This document shows positions 22,397 through 33,872 of a stretch of DNA of 64,000 nt, in pieces. Every line of letters begins with the position of its first letter. Position 1 is the first letter of the stretch. The stretch is from Gyromitra esculenta (taxonomy: Eukaryota > Ascomycota > Pezizomycetes > Pezizales > Discinaceae), in contig JBCAML010000002.1 of NCBI GenBank assembly GCA_038503075.1, positions 3,472,001 through 3,536,000 on the forward strand. The letters run 5' to 3'. The notes below the pieces were generated by a model. That model was not told the origin of the DNA. It did no database searches and was given only the letters and a program-made list of their open reading frames with translations. The position numbers and the translations under genes were made by a program.

Positions 22397-24636
22397 ATGA
22401 TGGATTACGGTCATCTTTCGCCTGCTGGCTCCCATTCACCCTTAGCCTCGTCAAATTCTTCATGTCCTGATCCTAATACTACACCTACGACAGTCGACGA
22501 CGATCTACATGTGCAAAAACCTCCCCGCGCATGCGAATATTGTCGCCAGCATAAAGTGCGTTGCGATATCGATCTGCGAGACCCATCAGGCCCTTGTGGG
22601 CGCTGCCAGAAGGCCAATCGACAATGTGTCAGCAGTTCATATTCAAGAAAACGCCGAAAAACAACAGACTCGCGAGTTCTCGATTTGGAGAGAAAGGTTG
22701 AGAGACTAACTTCACGACTTGGTGAACTCGAGCGGAAGAATGGCTACGATAGTGGTGGTGGGAATGATGAGGCACACACACAAGCAACGGAATCGCGTAG
22801 TTCCAGTCATCGAGAGAGCGATACTCGTATACCACCTCCTGTGTTCGTGCAGCCTCCTAGTCATCCGAATACCTGCCCAAACCAGCAGGATGTAATTGAT
22901 CGCCAGATTATCAGTATCGAATTGGCGGGTCGTATATTCCAGCATTATGTCACCGATCTAGCACCTAACTTCCCAGGTGTCGTCTTCGCACCCGATACCG
23001 CATCATCGGATGTTCGACGACAGAAACCTCTTTTGTTTCTCTCAATTCTATCAGCTGCTTCAGGGGAATTTGATAGCTCCCTCCAAAAAAAGCTTTATGC
23101 GGAATTGTTGAAGCATTATTCGGAACAGATCATACATTGTGGTGTAAGGTCTCTTGAGATCATACAAGCGCTTACAATATCAGTCGTATGGCACAATCCA
23201 CCAGAGACCATCGGCGGAAACAACCTGACCCAGCTTATCTACATGGCGGCAACCATGGCGCATGATATCGCGATTACAAAGAGTAATAAGAACAAGAAGT
23301 TTCCGGCGGGAGAGACACCCGCAAAGGTGGATCAGCAGTGGAGCGAGCAATTCCCGACTGGGGCAGGATGGAGGTTTATATTATGGGGTGTTAGGCCTGA
23401 TTCTTCCCTTCCGGAAAGCAGACGAACGCTTTTGTGTTGCTACTTCATGTGTTCGACGTCTGTGCTTCCCTAATACTACTGGACAAGGAATATTGAAATG
23501 CTGACACTTTAGAATAAAGAATTTCGCGACTGTTGCGACGACCTAACATGTTCCCCTATACAAATTACATATCAGAATGCATAGAGTTTCTGGAAACCTC
23601 CAGTGACTCTGGCGTTTTTGCCTCCGATAGGAATCTGGTCCAATGGATTAAACTCTCCCACATGACCGAAAAATTCGGAGCAGTTTCTCTTCCCGACGAA
23701 TCTGCAGAGGACCTTAGCTCCTCTGAGGGCCGTGCTAAAATTGCCTTAGAAGGTTTCCTGGAGCAAATGGCAAAATGGCGACAAACCATAGGGAACGCCA
23801 TAACGCCTACGCTGGATCTCTTCGCTAAAAGCTTAACAAAAAATATGTATGATCTTGTCCTGCACTCCGAGCACATCGCAGAAGAATTCCGGCCTGTTGT
23901 CCTGGAGGCCTTGGTTGCGAAGGTTCAGCACGAACCTAACTTGACGCAGCCGACAAGATTTCATGCTGAGTCAGTACGGGCATGTCTAGCAATTGTACAT
24001 TCGTGCCTTGAAAATTTCCTTTCTTTCTCACCCGATTTCGCTCGTTCGCTTCCAGGACTCTTTTTTATGGAGACGGGTTACGCAATCGGGCTGCTGGTGA
24101 AAATGTTTTTTTCCTCAGCATTGTCAAGCCCCACCGCTCGTATCTTAGATATAGACCAAATCAAATTCAGTGAATACGCCGACCGCTTCATCATGATGTT
24201 AAGCGCTGTCACATCCCAAAATCGGCGCTTTGGAGCACAGAGGTTGCGGACTATCATCATTGGATTGAAGAAGTTTGTTGAAAAATATAAGCAGAGGATG
24301 CTCGAAGTTTCTCCTTTGCTTCCTAGGGGTCACACGCACCCACTCAATCCTACGCTCCAGGTACCGCAGCAACAGCAACCGCAACCGCAGCCACAACCGA
24401 AGCCGCAGCCGCAGCCGCAACCTCTGCAACAAACGTACTTGCCATCTCTAGGAGGGGGGATGGATGCAAGCCTACCGTTCCCGAGCTATCCAGATGTAAG
24501 TCGTGGGGAGGCGGGGTACTCTACGAGTGGGTTAATGGATATCGGTAATGTGGATACGATGATGTGGGGAAATTTCCCGTTGACAGAGTTTTTACAGTTG
24601 GACGGTGCACCAGATTTTTATCCACCATGGGGGTAG
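22397..24636 (+). CDS. Zn2Cys6 fungal-specific transcription factor (725 aa)
   Basis: Nuclear DNA-binding regulator. The N-terminal zinc cluster has cysteines at about residues 46, 49, 56, 67, 70 and 77 (ACEYCRQHKVRC ... CGRCQKANRQC), followed by a basic RKRRK patch and a short coiled coil (VLDLERKVERLTSRLGELE) for dimerisation. The middle part is the fungal-specific transcription factor domain, with RRTLLCCYFMCS and LRRPNMFPYTNYISECIEFLE. I place one intron at 23458-23519, joining CST to ISRLLRRPNM; the whole model is 726 codons. Near the C-terminus is a Gln-Pro repeat (QQQQPQPQPQPKPQPQPQPL), probably part of an activation region. It converges with the isocyanide synthase about 3 kb away, so a pathway-specific role is possible but unproven. 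Confidence 0.85.
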
Positions 24637-27600
24637 AAAAGTGGTTGGGTAGTAGGAATATGGTTATCTTTTGAGTGTTTTGTATGTATTTATAGTCAAC
24701 AGTACCTTATATAGTTTGATAATTGGAGGGGGACTTCGTTGACCACATCCCCCGGTGGGATTGTATAGTTTTGATCAGGGTAACGAATCCTAATCGCCTT
24801 AAGCTACGTTGCAGGAGTGAGTGTCGTGGGCGTGGCTTCAAACTACGCCTTCATCGTATGTCATAGAATAGAGTGTTTTGGCCAACCCCATGACAACCAA
24901 AATTCGAGCTCAAAATATGAGTTCTTGGCATAACCACTATGCGAAAATCCGCCAAGAATTCACATTTTGAGCTCGAATTTTGGTTGCGACGCAGTGGCCA
25001 AAACACTCTAATACTGTACATGTTGAGATAATGCAATTCTACGATTGAGTATAAGAAACTGTTGCCTTAAGCTATTCATAAACTTGAGATCTGATCAAAA
25101 ACCTAGCCTGCCTCTCCCGCACCTATAGGCTAGTAATGATGCCCTAGGCTAACTCAGGGAAATTTTCAAGGGCTATCATAAACCGCTAGCTGCATGTGCA
25201 AATCTAGATTCAATTTGCCACAGCTTAGGCAGGAAGTGTGTATACTGGTGTTTTGGGGGCCACACTGGCAAGAGGGCTTCATTTGACTTAGTCAGATAAC
25301 TTTATAGCTAGACCCGTAAATTGCAACAAGTATTTAGGAAAAACATACACAGTGCCATATTCCGTCGCAATCCTTACTCAAGACTGTGGATTCACATTCG
25401 TAGCTAGTCGGCTCACTTTGGGCAGTATTCGAAATAGCAGGGCTGTCTGGCACGTCTTGGATATTTCCGTGCTTGCAATTGACGGTCATTTCGGCGCATG
25501 GGCTTAATGACAAGCTCGAGGAGTGTCAAAAGTGAATTCAGGCAAAAGTAGGGTAATTAGCTAGGATGGTGTTGTAGGGGTAGAAAGGATTTAGTTGGGT
25601 ACCTTAGTTTTATGAATATTAATTGTGGGTGGCCACTTTGATACTCTTATAAGAATACTTGAACCTCCAGCCATCTCATCGTCTTGCTGGCGTGTAAGGG
25701 CCTAATACGAGGCGAACGTATCTAAGCGGGGGCCAAATACGGGTGCCTAGTCGCCAAGTATCGGGAGCTACTCTCCGGTTAACCTCTTGTCTGATTAGGT
25801 AGCTGATTTTAATTGCAATATTTTGGTTTGTCTAGGTTGAACCAATTTGCCACAAAGACCACTACAAGACTCTGCTAATATGTGGTCCTGCACGCAGGGT
25901 GGATATGTACACGCAGTTGATGAGGATGAACAGTTAGGGTGCTCTACTCGGGACGACCCTAGGCTCTAAGTACATGCTGTCCCTCCATGGTTGGACCGCG
26001 GTTGGAGATCTTGGCATCTTGTGGACAGTCGTAAGTGTGGGATAAAAATCGCAACCTTCCCCGTTTTCCTCGTTACTCCCTTATTACCTATAGTTCGTTC
26101 TGGGTTCCCTTTTCCTACATCCATAAGGGGGCAATTTCTTTGTAATAAATTAGGTAGCTCGATGTTATGTAGGTTGTGGGTAGTTTGTCCTCTTTGGTAG
26201 ACTTTGCATCGAGTTAAGATACCTATTTAGTTACTTTTAAGTTTATGAAAGAGGGCGGGAAGACTTAATGCCACAGAGCCTAAACCTCTCACTTGAAATT
26301 CAACCTCGCTACACAAGCCTCATTTACTATAGCTAGGCAGGGGGCTTAGGTTCATCCTGTCGTATAAATGGCTAAACTACTGTTAGAAGCTAGTACAGAT
26401 GTCAACGCTATGATAGTTGAAAAATAGCATTGCAAGTAGTAGCCAAAAGATGATATGGATGGTTGGCTAGGCTATTGCTGGGCGCTGGGGCTGGTATCGG
26501 CGCGAAACTGTAGCATGAAGAGACAGCGCTGCGCATGCACATAGCGGGTCAATTTCCTCACGAGAACTACCGAGGGTAACACAAGAGCATCAAACCAACC
26601 ACGTTGTATTCTCAACTACATGTAATCAACCTATCAAATTATATAGCCTTAAATCACATATTAGTAAAATAAGTTCATATATACAAAACAAGAGTTTGTT
26701 TTTATATTGGGCTCAACTAGCTGAGTGATATTTATGACATGCGCCCATTTTGTGGGGTGTATAGACTACACGTAACTTCCAAGAAGTTCTGATGATGAGA
26801 TCAAGTCACGCCAAAACAGCCCAACCCAAGGGTTTCGCCACACCAGAGATCCCAAAATTAGATAGGCAAGTTGTGTACTTAAAGGTAGTTAGCATTTTGT
26901 AAGTTGTACTTGAGGCGAATGTAGTACGAAGTAGTACCAGACCTTTGTTTGACTTGTATGACAGCGCAAGGAAGCGAGTGACAATAGTTAATAGCATCCT
27001 AGGCATTTACAATATCTTATAGTTCGGAATCTTAGGCCTATAACTGAAATTTCTTAAAAAGTGGCGGAGAACTTTACGGGCCTATTGCAATATGGTGTAT
27101 GGGCGCGAAATTTAACACGATAAAATATATAGTCAACCCGAATTTTGCTTATATTCTACTAGGACTTAGCATAAAACCGTTTGCTCATCACTGATTACAT
27201 GTACATGCTTAAATAAAAATCCTGCGTCCAAAGCGCAATTGATACAAATCCGCCATGGATCTCATCTAGCGCTACCTTCAAAGACATCCTAATACATATC
27301 ATACTAGCGTTATAACTAACAACTATATAGCCCTCCTCCAATCTATGTCAGGCACATATGAAATTATACAGTAATTTCTCGATGACAACACACACTCTGT
27401 TAACTCCCACTATCGATATTGACCGTGGCAAGGTCAAATCAGTATGACCAGCACCCATCATAGGTAGCTAATTAAGAGCTAGAATTAGATGCAGTAGGAG
27501 TAAGATATTGGGCCTTGTGGATAGAGAATTTACATGTAAGTTAGCTTCTCGCATTTAGTTAGATGAGCGAGCCACTCGGGTAGATAGGGAACGGGTTGTA

Positions 27601-27654
27601 AAAGGTATTTAAAAACAACAGTAAGGAGAAGTGGGGGAGGGGGTGAGCCTATAC
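24637..27654. other. 3 kb A+T-rich intergenic region
   Basis: Lies between two convergent genes and holds one MITE (24871-25008). Frames such as 25991-26200 (plus) and 26806-27006 (minus) show no domain. The remainder is stop-rich and could be mutated repeat remains. Short TACATGTA palindromes occur near 26615, 27195 and 27530. Confidence 0.45.
24871..25008. mobile_element. 138-bp MITE flanked by TA (Tc1/mariner-like)
   Basis: Terminal repeats begin GAGTGTTTTGGCC and the two arms match over roughly 60 bases each, including AACCAAAATTCGAGCTCAAA, leaving a small loop. TA lies at 24869-24870 and again at 25009-25010, as expected for Tc1/mariner-type insertion. There is no coding capacity. Confidence 0.88.
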
Positions 27655-29193
27655 CTATGATATAAAGACTGCTTTGTCATTCTCGCTGCGTTGATTGATA
27701 TTGAATTGCATTTCCAGGCTACGAGCTGGACTAACTGGACTATGATCTTCAGCCTTGAATGGTAGGTCGAACCTCCACGGTAGCTCGAAATTCCCCACGC
27801 TAGTCTCATCGGTTTGGATATTCCGCGACGTAGGAGTGCTAGCTTCACGACTGCTTATTTCCAGAAACCCACATGGTACAATTGGTGAATTGATTTCGGC
27901 AAGCTGTCTTAACTTTGCTGTGTCTAAGTCCGCCAACGATGATGCAGCGGAGCCTAAGGTGGGCGTTATTGCCAGGCCAGACGGGTACAAAGGCTCAAAT
28001 TCGACGTCTGCGCCTTCAAACGTGTATAGATCTGATTTCTCCCGGAAATACCACGGCCTTCCGTTGCGATAAACGAGTTCGTGGTTTGGAGAAGCTTCTA
28101 TGATTGCTCGGTGCGCCGTGTGGACGGAGCCATCGAGATTGAAAACAATTGTTGTCTGCCACGCTGCTGCAGCAAGCCCTGGAATTGGTAGAAGCGAGAT
28201 AGAAAACTTGCTGCCGCTGGAGCTTGGATAAATAGAAAGTTGTACAGATTCGGGGAAGTTTCTCCGCATTGCTGCAGCAAACGTCTAGAACGGAAATATT
28301 TAGCATCTCATAACCAAAAAAAGGACATCAAAACCTCTTACTCTTCCACGGGCAATCATTCTTTTTGCTATAATTTCTTCCTCATCTGCCCTACTAGTGT
28401 TTGCTAGGTCGTCGGCTAAGACACTCGTGTAACTATTATAGGTCGCACGTGCATCTTCGTCTCTAGCCAGATGCTCAGCAATTGCTTTTGTTGGGAGCCC
28501 AGACTGAAGTTTCTCGCGAAATACCGCAGCCTGTTGCACGTATGCTTCCTCTGTGACAAGTTCGGTTTCAATCCCTACATGCTGTAGAGTGTGCAAACGA
28601 GCAAATTTCAAGTTTACAAAGCCCTTTTCTTTAACAATCTCCCGAATAGCCTTCCCGTACGCCCAGACATCACGATCGGGGACGCCTAAAAGATCTAAGA
28701 AGATTTTAATTAGCGATTTAGCTCTCACGATCCAAGATAGTGACCTACCGTTATAAACAAGTCCATCTGAGACAATAATAAGCTCGGCGCCTCCCTTATA
28801 TACGATTTCGATGTCTTTACAAAGGGAACTTAGATGGGCCAAGGCAAATTCCTCCGCTTTATCTGGAAGTTTCCCCAATACTTTGGAGATGGTATTAGGG
28901 GATTTAAACGGAAAGCCGGGAAGGACTAAATGAATTGGCGCACCGGCCTCTACCTTGTTTTGAATAGGGGGAATAAATCTGCTCCAGCCTTCGTTATCTC
29001 GTTTTGATCTTGGGTCTAGGCGATATCGTTCTAAAACATCAAGAATGGCGTTTACAGTCATAGCGACTGCCTTGGAAGAGCTCCGTGCAGCTATGGGAAA
29101 TACTGCCATACCGAAAATCAAAGTCTTCTTGGGACAAGCGAACGGTAGTGTCTTGCTGTAAAACAAAGGGTGAAAGTGCTGTTCATCTATCAA
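27655..29193 (-). CDS. DIT1/PvcA-type isocyanide synthase (up to 475 aa)
   Basis: The family converts the amino group of an amino acid (Tyr or Trp in studied members) to an isonitrile; yeast DIT1 uses the family fold to start dityrosine spore-wall synthesis. Exons are 29193-28749, 28694-28342 and 28284-27655 (introns 54 and 57 nt). Conserved stretches in order are IHLVLPGFPFKSPN, the ELIIVSDGLVYND splice junction, LLGVPDRDVWAYGKA, RLSIYPSS-like VQLSIYPSSSGSKFSISLLP, LDGSVHTAHRA, ELVYRNGRPWYFREKSDLY and VEFEPLYPSGL. The start may instead be the in-frame ATG at 29109 (MAVFPIAARSS), giving 447 residues. The C-terminal ~90 residues past EFEPLYPSGL are an extra tail. No cytochrome P450, oxygenase or transporter lies nearby; a C6 regulator is about 3 kb away. 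Confidence 0.88.
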
Positions 29194-30838
29194 GTAGAGC
29201 TAGAGAGTAGCGATAGCTCCATGGATCTAACCCGCTTCTTATATCATAATTAGAATCCAACTGTCTCCACATTTTCTAGATAGTCGTACCACCCACGCTA
29301 TATCACTCTTCGGGGAAGTAACCTTGCTTCGGCGATGACGATGTAAGCTAGTCCGGACATTTCAGTATCTTACCTGATACGCGTATGTCGCAATGTTTTA
29401 CTCCCCTTCGTCCTTATGAATAAGCATGGGATCGGTAATATTACATACTTTACCATACTTTACCATACCTATAAAGAAACGGTAAAATGTAATAATATGG
29501 TATACATATGGAGCTAAAAATGAACACACCCTCCTTGCAGAATTGAAGATTGAAGATTATCCTTATGTTGATTGGGTGTCGCTACTGCACTCCCCATAGT
29601 ATGTTCTAGATCTCACTAAGCACGTGGAAACTCTCATGTATCTTACATCTTATAATTTACATACTAATACAGTCACACATGGTAAATTAACATAATTTAT
29701 CGTGTTTTTGTAACAGTATTTATAGTATAACTCACTCATTGCCCCTCTGTTCATTTGTCCATAAATAAGATTTGTTGGATCTAATTCCGAGCAGCGTTAT
29801 GGCCGAGACTCAAGAACTTGAATTTACCCAAACATTGTACATTAAGAGAAGTAATGGACTATCTGGTATACATATATTTCACCGATAACTCGGGTCTGTT
29901 TGCTAGGCGTCTAGAATACGTGATTTTATGCTACTGACATCGGTGTTTATGCAGGTTTCTCGCTAGATCTTCAGTGACCAGAGTACAAATACTGGCTTGG
30001 TTAGCTGACACCTGACAAGAGATTTTTTCGGCTTTGCTTACTTAATGCCAAGTAGTTCCCTTACACGCTTCGTGTCACTAAGAAAAATATTGGCATGTTA
30101 CACACAATATGTCGATCATGGCGGTGAAGCGAAAAGGATTCACGTGCGCTCTTCTTTAGAATCCATGAAAATAATTGACACCAGGATCCTGAACAGTGTT
30201 CTGCCATAACTCATCCACTATGATCACCAGCGGCCGGGTACCTCGATAGATGGTCCCTTCGCTTGTGCGATAAGCGTCATAAACTCTTCTATCGTTTGGT
30301 GTGACCGTAACTCTCAACGGAAGAAAATGTATTCTTAAATTGGATGAAGATTATGTATATAAATACATCTATCTCCTGTACTAACTATCTATAATTAGTA
30401 GGGGCAACCCTGATCACCGGAATAAGCTCAAATCCTGAGCATACCTTTGCTTGTAGTCTTTTAGCAAAGACATAGGACATCACTCCGCTAGTATTGTGAA
30501 ACCCAAACCCCCCAGCGTTGACCTTCCTTCCAACCAGCCTAGCCATTCATAATAGATTCGCTAATGGCTCAGCAAGGATAAAAAGATAAGCTAATGGGCT
30601 ACGAACACAAAAATCGTGCGGCACTTCAACATTTTCTTTTTGAAGAGCAGCAAAATACCACGCCACGCAGGGCATGGCAAGCCAACACTCACTGCTGATG
30701 CAAAGCCACGAGCCTTGGCGCCAAGGTGTGGGACACGAGGCAGTTCAGCCCAACTCAATCATCCAGCCGCGCACTCCATCTCCCTTGCTTTTACAAACCA
30801 CTCCCTCTCAACTTCACGATATTCTCGCAAGATTCGAC
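29194..30838. other. Divergent intergenic region
   Basis: Promoter space for the isocyanide synthase (minus) and the GPI-type protein (plus). An imperfect A+T-rich inverted repeat lies at about 29435-29500 (TAATATTACATACTTTACC against GGTAAAATGTAATAATATGG). No gene is supported. An in-frame ATG at 30674 could lengthen the next protein but would bury its signal peptide. Confidence 0.45.
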
Positions 30839-31366
30839 ATGAAACCATCGAGTGTTCTTGTTGCTGTCGGAATTACCTCAGATGCATTGGCCCAAAGACA
30901 ATGTATCGGATGCGACAATATCGCGAACCTCGCTTTAGTCAAATGTAGTGATCCATGGACAAATCAGGTCCTTACCTGTATAGAACCACCATGCAATCAG
31001 GTGTACTCGCAAGATCCATGGGTGCAATACTGCGGTCGAACTCCTTCATCATCCATCGGCGGCTCTACTGCAATTAGTGGTACGTCAGCAACGAGTGTTC
31101 CCGCTTCTACCAGCTCCGCTACTGTTACAAGCTCCGTTACTTCTACTGTTATTCTCACAACAGTCATTTCCACTGCTGTCGCTACCTCCACCGTCACCTC
31201 TGTCGAAATTAGCACTCCGAGCAGTAGTTCCACGACAATGGCTATTACCGGAACTACCTCTAGCACGTCCACTACTACCGCAGGTTCTGGTGCCTCATCA
31301 AACAGTGCTCCGAGCTTCGTTTTGTTCGGTATTTTGGCTGTGTTGGGAGCCTTACGCCTCGTGTAG
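30839..31366 (+). CDS. Small Ser/Thr-rich GPI-anchored-type surface protein (175 aa)
   Basis: The N-terminus MKPSSVLVAVGITSDALAQ is a signal peptide, probably cut after ALAQ. The mature part begins with six cysteines in about 50 residues (QCIGC, VKC, LTC, PPC, QYC), enough for three disulfides. A long Ser/Thr/Val-rich stalk follows, likely O-mannosylated. The end is a hydrophobic tail (FVLFGILAVLGALRLV) preceded by small residues (SGASSNSAPS), as in GPI signals. I start at 30839 because this ATG opens the signal peptide. No enzyme motif is seen. It could be a cell-wall protein or a candidate effector, but that is speculative. Confidence 0.72.
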   Translation: MKPSSVLVAVGITSDALAQRQCIGCDNIANLALVKCSDPWTNQVLTCIEPPCNQVYSQDPWVQYCGRTPSSSIGGSTAISGTSATSVPASTSSATVTSSVTSTVILTTVISTAVATSTVTSVEISTPSSSSTTMAITGTTSSTSTTTAGSGASSNSAPSFVLFGILAVLGALRLV

Positions 31367-33102
31367 GGCTTCTTGACATATATGAATGTATGAACAGAGC
31401 GGGATATTGGTAGTGTGCGAGAGGCAATGAAGGGATACCAGATTTTTTTTTTTGGACGGCAACATGTTTTTGGGCAAAAAGATGACCTATGCTGCTGAAC
31501 TGAATTTTTCTTCCTTCCTTCCTTTCTTTCTAATCTGGATTTCATTTGAAGAAACTGTATCGGTTTTCATTAAAATGATGCCGTTGGGTTTTTCGGCCAC
31601 ATGATGGGTCAAGGCATCCAAAATATACCAAATGCCAATCACTACCATAATCACTGATGTGAACTTTATTGTAATTTGATGAGAGGATGAAAGGGATGCT
31701 TTTCGGATTTATTTGTCTGAATTTAACGATATTTAGATGTTGAATTTTTTTCTTCATTTCTTGGTGGGGGTTATTGTGGGGGAAATTAGCTGTACTCAAC
31801 ACCACCTAGAATTCACAGGTTTTAGGATTTAGATAGTTAAAGTTTGTCACAAAATCTCCATTATCTTCCACATGATTTGGCAATTGTGCTTCTGTTATAT
31901 TTTCTCGTTGGCTCACGTAGCTAAGCCCACCCCCAAATTATCGGTGGTGAAAGCCTGGCTAAGCCCTCCTCGACATCGATATGCTATTGCGATGCCGAAA
32001 CTGCCGACGCGTCACACAAGCCGTTGAAAGTTTTTTGGGGGGGCAAATGATATGGTGGTGTGCGTGAGTTTTATGAACACCAGATTAACTTGGAGTCGTC
32101 AGCGGTAGTAAGACTTAACCAAGGAAACATATTTTTTTGCCGAACGCAGCCTGGTTGGGAACCAGTTCCGCCAATTGGTGCAAGAACTGGTCCTTAATAT
32201 GCGAGGTAGAATTCCTGCAGTACCAACGAACAAATCATCGACTAAATCGTGAGATCATAGCCCTAAAATGTTTCAGACATCGGGTAGTTCCGTGGTATGT
32301 ATCCAAGGCCTTTTCGACACATGCTATTGCGATGAGTAATTTAAAAACTTGGGTTGGGCTATTGTATGGGATGTTGTGAAGTTACTCTAGTAGGGTGTAT
32401 CAAATAATTGGTCGGATTAGATGCAGGTGCCTGACTTTCTTGGCAATGGGCAATAACTCGTCGAGCTAGATTTTCCACTACGGATACTCAACGGTATTAA
32501 ACAGGTATAACTACAGCGCTGGATCAACATTTCTTCCCAAGTAAATTCATCAACCGACGTTATGGAGACTACGAGCACTAGATATCGTGTCCCTTTTCTC
32601 CTCCTCCCGTAGCCAGCTTACCGTCATCCGTACGTCACTTATTTAAAGGCACCTAAAGATCGAATATCCACTAGCTTAAAAGCTGAATGTCCAGCTATAT
32701 ATGCTGGGGCTGAATCTAAATAGAATACGAAGGCTGAACCTTTAGTTGTACACATACGAAAGCTTCTTAAAGCTGATTCTTATGTTGATCCTTGCATAAG
32801 TTTGATGCTTGCCTAGTTACGCAGGACTATTGGAACCACTTGCTTGAACGAAATTCTGCCGGAGACAAAATGTTCCTTGATATACCAATAGAGGGCCTCG
32901 GCTCGTTGATCTCTTGCTTGTCGGGATCTTAAACTGGAAGAAAATCGCCTGATACATGGGGGCCGAAGTCAGCGAACGAATGAACCTAAACGCACGAGTA
33001 TAATCTCCATAGCCCTAACCCCGCTAGGTGCTGCTAAACGTAGTGCCCTCTAAAAATGCCCTCCATTCGGTATCTGCTTTTGAAACATATGCATACAGAG
33101 TA
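31367..33102. other. Intergenic, left of the MITE
   Basis: 3' region of the GPI-type gene, then A+T-rich sequence. The string ATGCTATTGCGATG occurs twice (about 31981 and 32321), perhaps a relic repeat. Frames at 31542-31805 and 32137-32379 have no support. Confidence 0.4.
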
Positions 33103-33347
33103 CTACGGGTGTAGAAGAAAGTCTGTCACCAGGTGGCGGTGCTGGCTTTGCCCCTCTTCACGCTCGACATTATGATGCTCTTCTTTTGCTGGACAAAATT
33201 TAATTCTCCCTGTCTCTGAAACCTCTCTACTATATGTAAGCTTGCTGTAAAAATTTAAGGGCTTCCATGGTCTTGGGTTGGGTTGGCGGTCGAGTTTCGT
33301 ACTGCCAACACCGCCACCTGATGACAGACTTTCCCCTACACCCGTAG
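33103..33347. mobile_element. 245-bp MITE with ~46-bp inverted repeats and TA flanks
   Basis: The left end CTACGGGTGTAG...AAAGTCTGTC.CCAGGTGGCGGTG is repeated inverted at the right end with a few mismatches. TA is present at 33101-33102 and 33348-33349. No coding frame is inside. It is distinct in sequence from the other TA-flanked elements in this window. Confidence 0.87.
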
Positions 33348-33872
33348 TACAAATTTTTAGATAACGGGTAGCTATCTTTTATATCAACCTTAAAATAGTT
33401 GACACGAGTGATTGTTTATGATTCTAGTCTACTAGGACCCGTTCCTTCCCGCTGGGCAGAGGTCGTAAGTAGAATATTAGTCTTGAGGACAGAAATAGTG
33501 ACCATAGCAGGAATCCTATCACGTGTACACCCGGTGCTAGCGGCTGGGTGAGTTAGAGTTCTGGGAGTGTTTACGAGGCACTGAATTTAATAGTTAAGAA
33601 ATTTATTCTAAGTATATTAAGGCCAGTAACAGAGGATATTTGTAGAAAAGAAGCCCGAGAGCTGCACCCGCCTCGAGGCGATATCACACACAGTACTATA
33701 ATAGAATCAAGAAATATACTTGCTGTCCACTTCCAACTTCTTACCCACCAAAAGAGGAAATGCATGGCTTATACGGGCTGGTGATGACGATGAGCCCGCT
33801 GTACACTACAAAGCCCCTTCTCAAAAGCTAGTACCCATATACTGATCGTCATACTCCCTTCCCCTTTCGGAA
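33348..33872. other. Intergenic, 3' side of JmjC gene
   Basis: A+T-rich spacer and presumed 3' untranslated region of the minus-strand JmjC gene. Nothing else is visible. Confidence 0.4.

Noticed and set aside
26806..27006. 66-codon minus-strand frame in the A+T-rich spacer
   Set aside because: No recognisable domain, isolated, and no conservation argument available.
29435..29500. Possible transcription terminator hairpin
   Set aside because: The inverted repeat is imperfect and A+T-rich, and eukaryotic genes do not use such terminators; kept only as a note in the spacer.
22397..30838. Full secondary-metabolite cluster around the isocyanide synthase
   Set aside because: Only a regulator and a surface protein are near; no oxygenase, P450, NRPS/PKS or transporter could be found, so I do not call a cluster.
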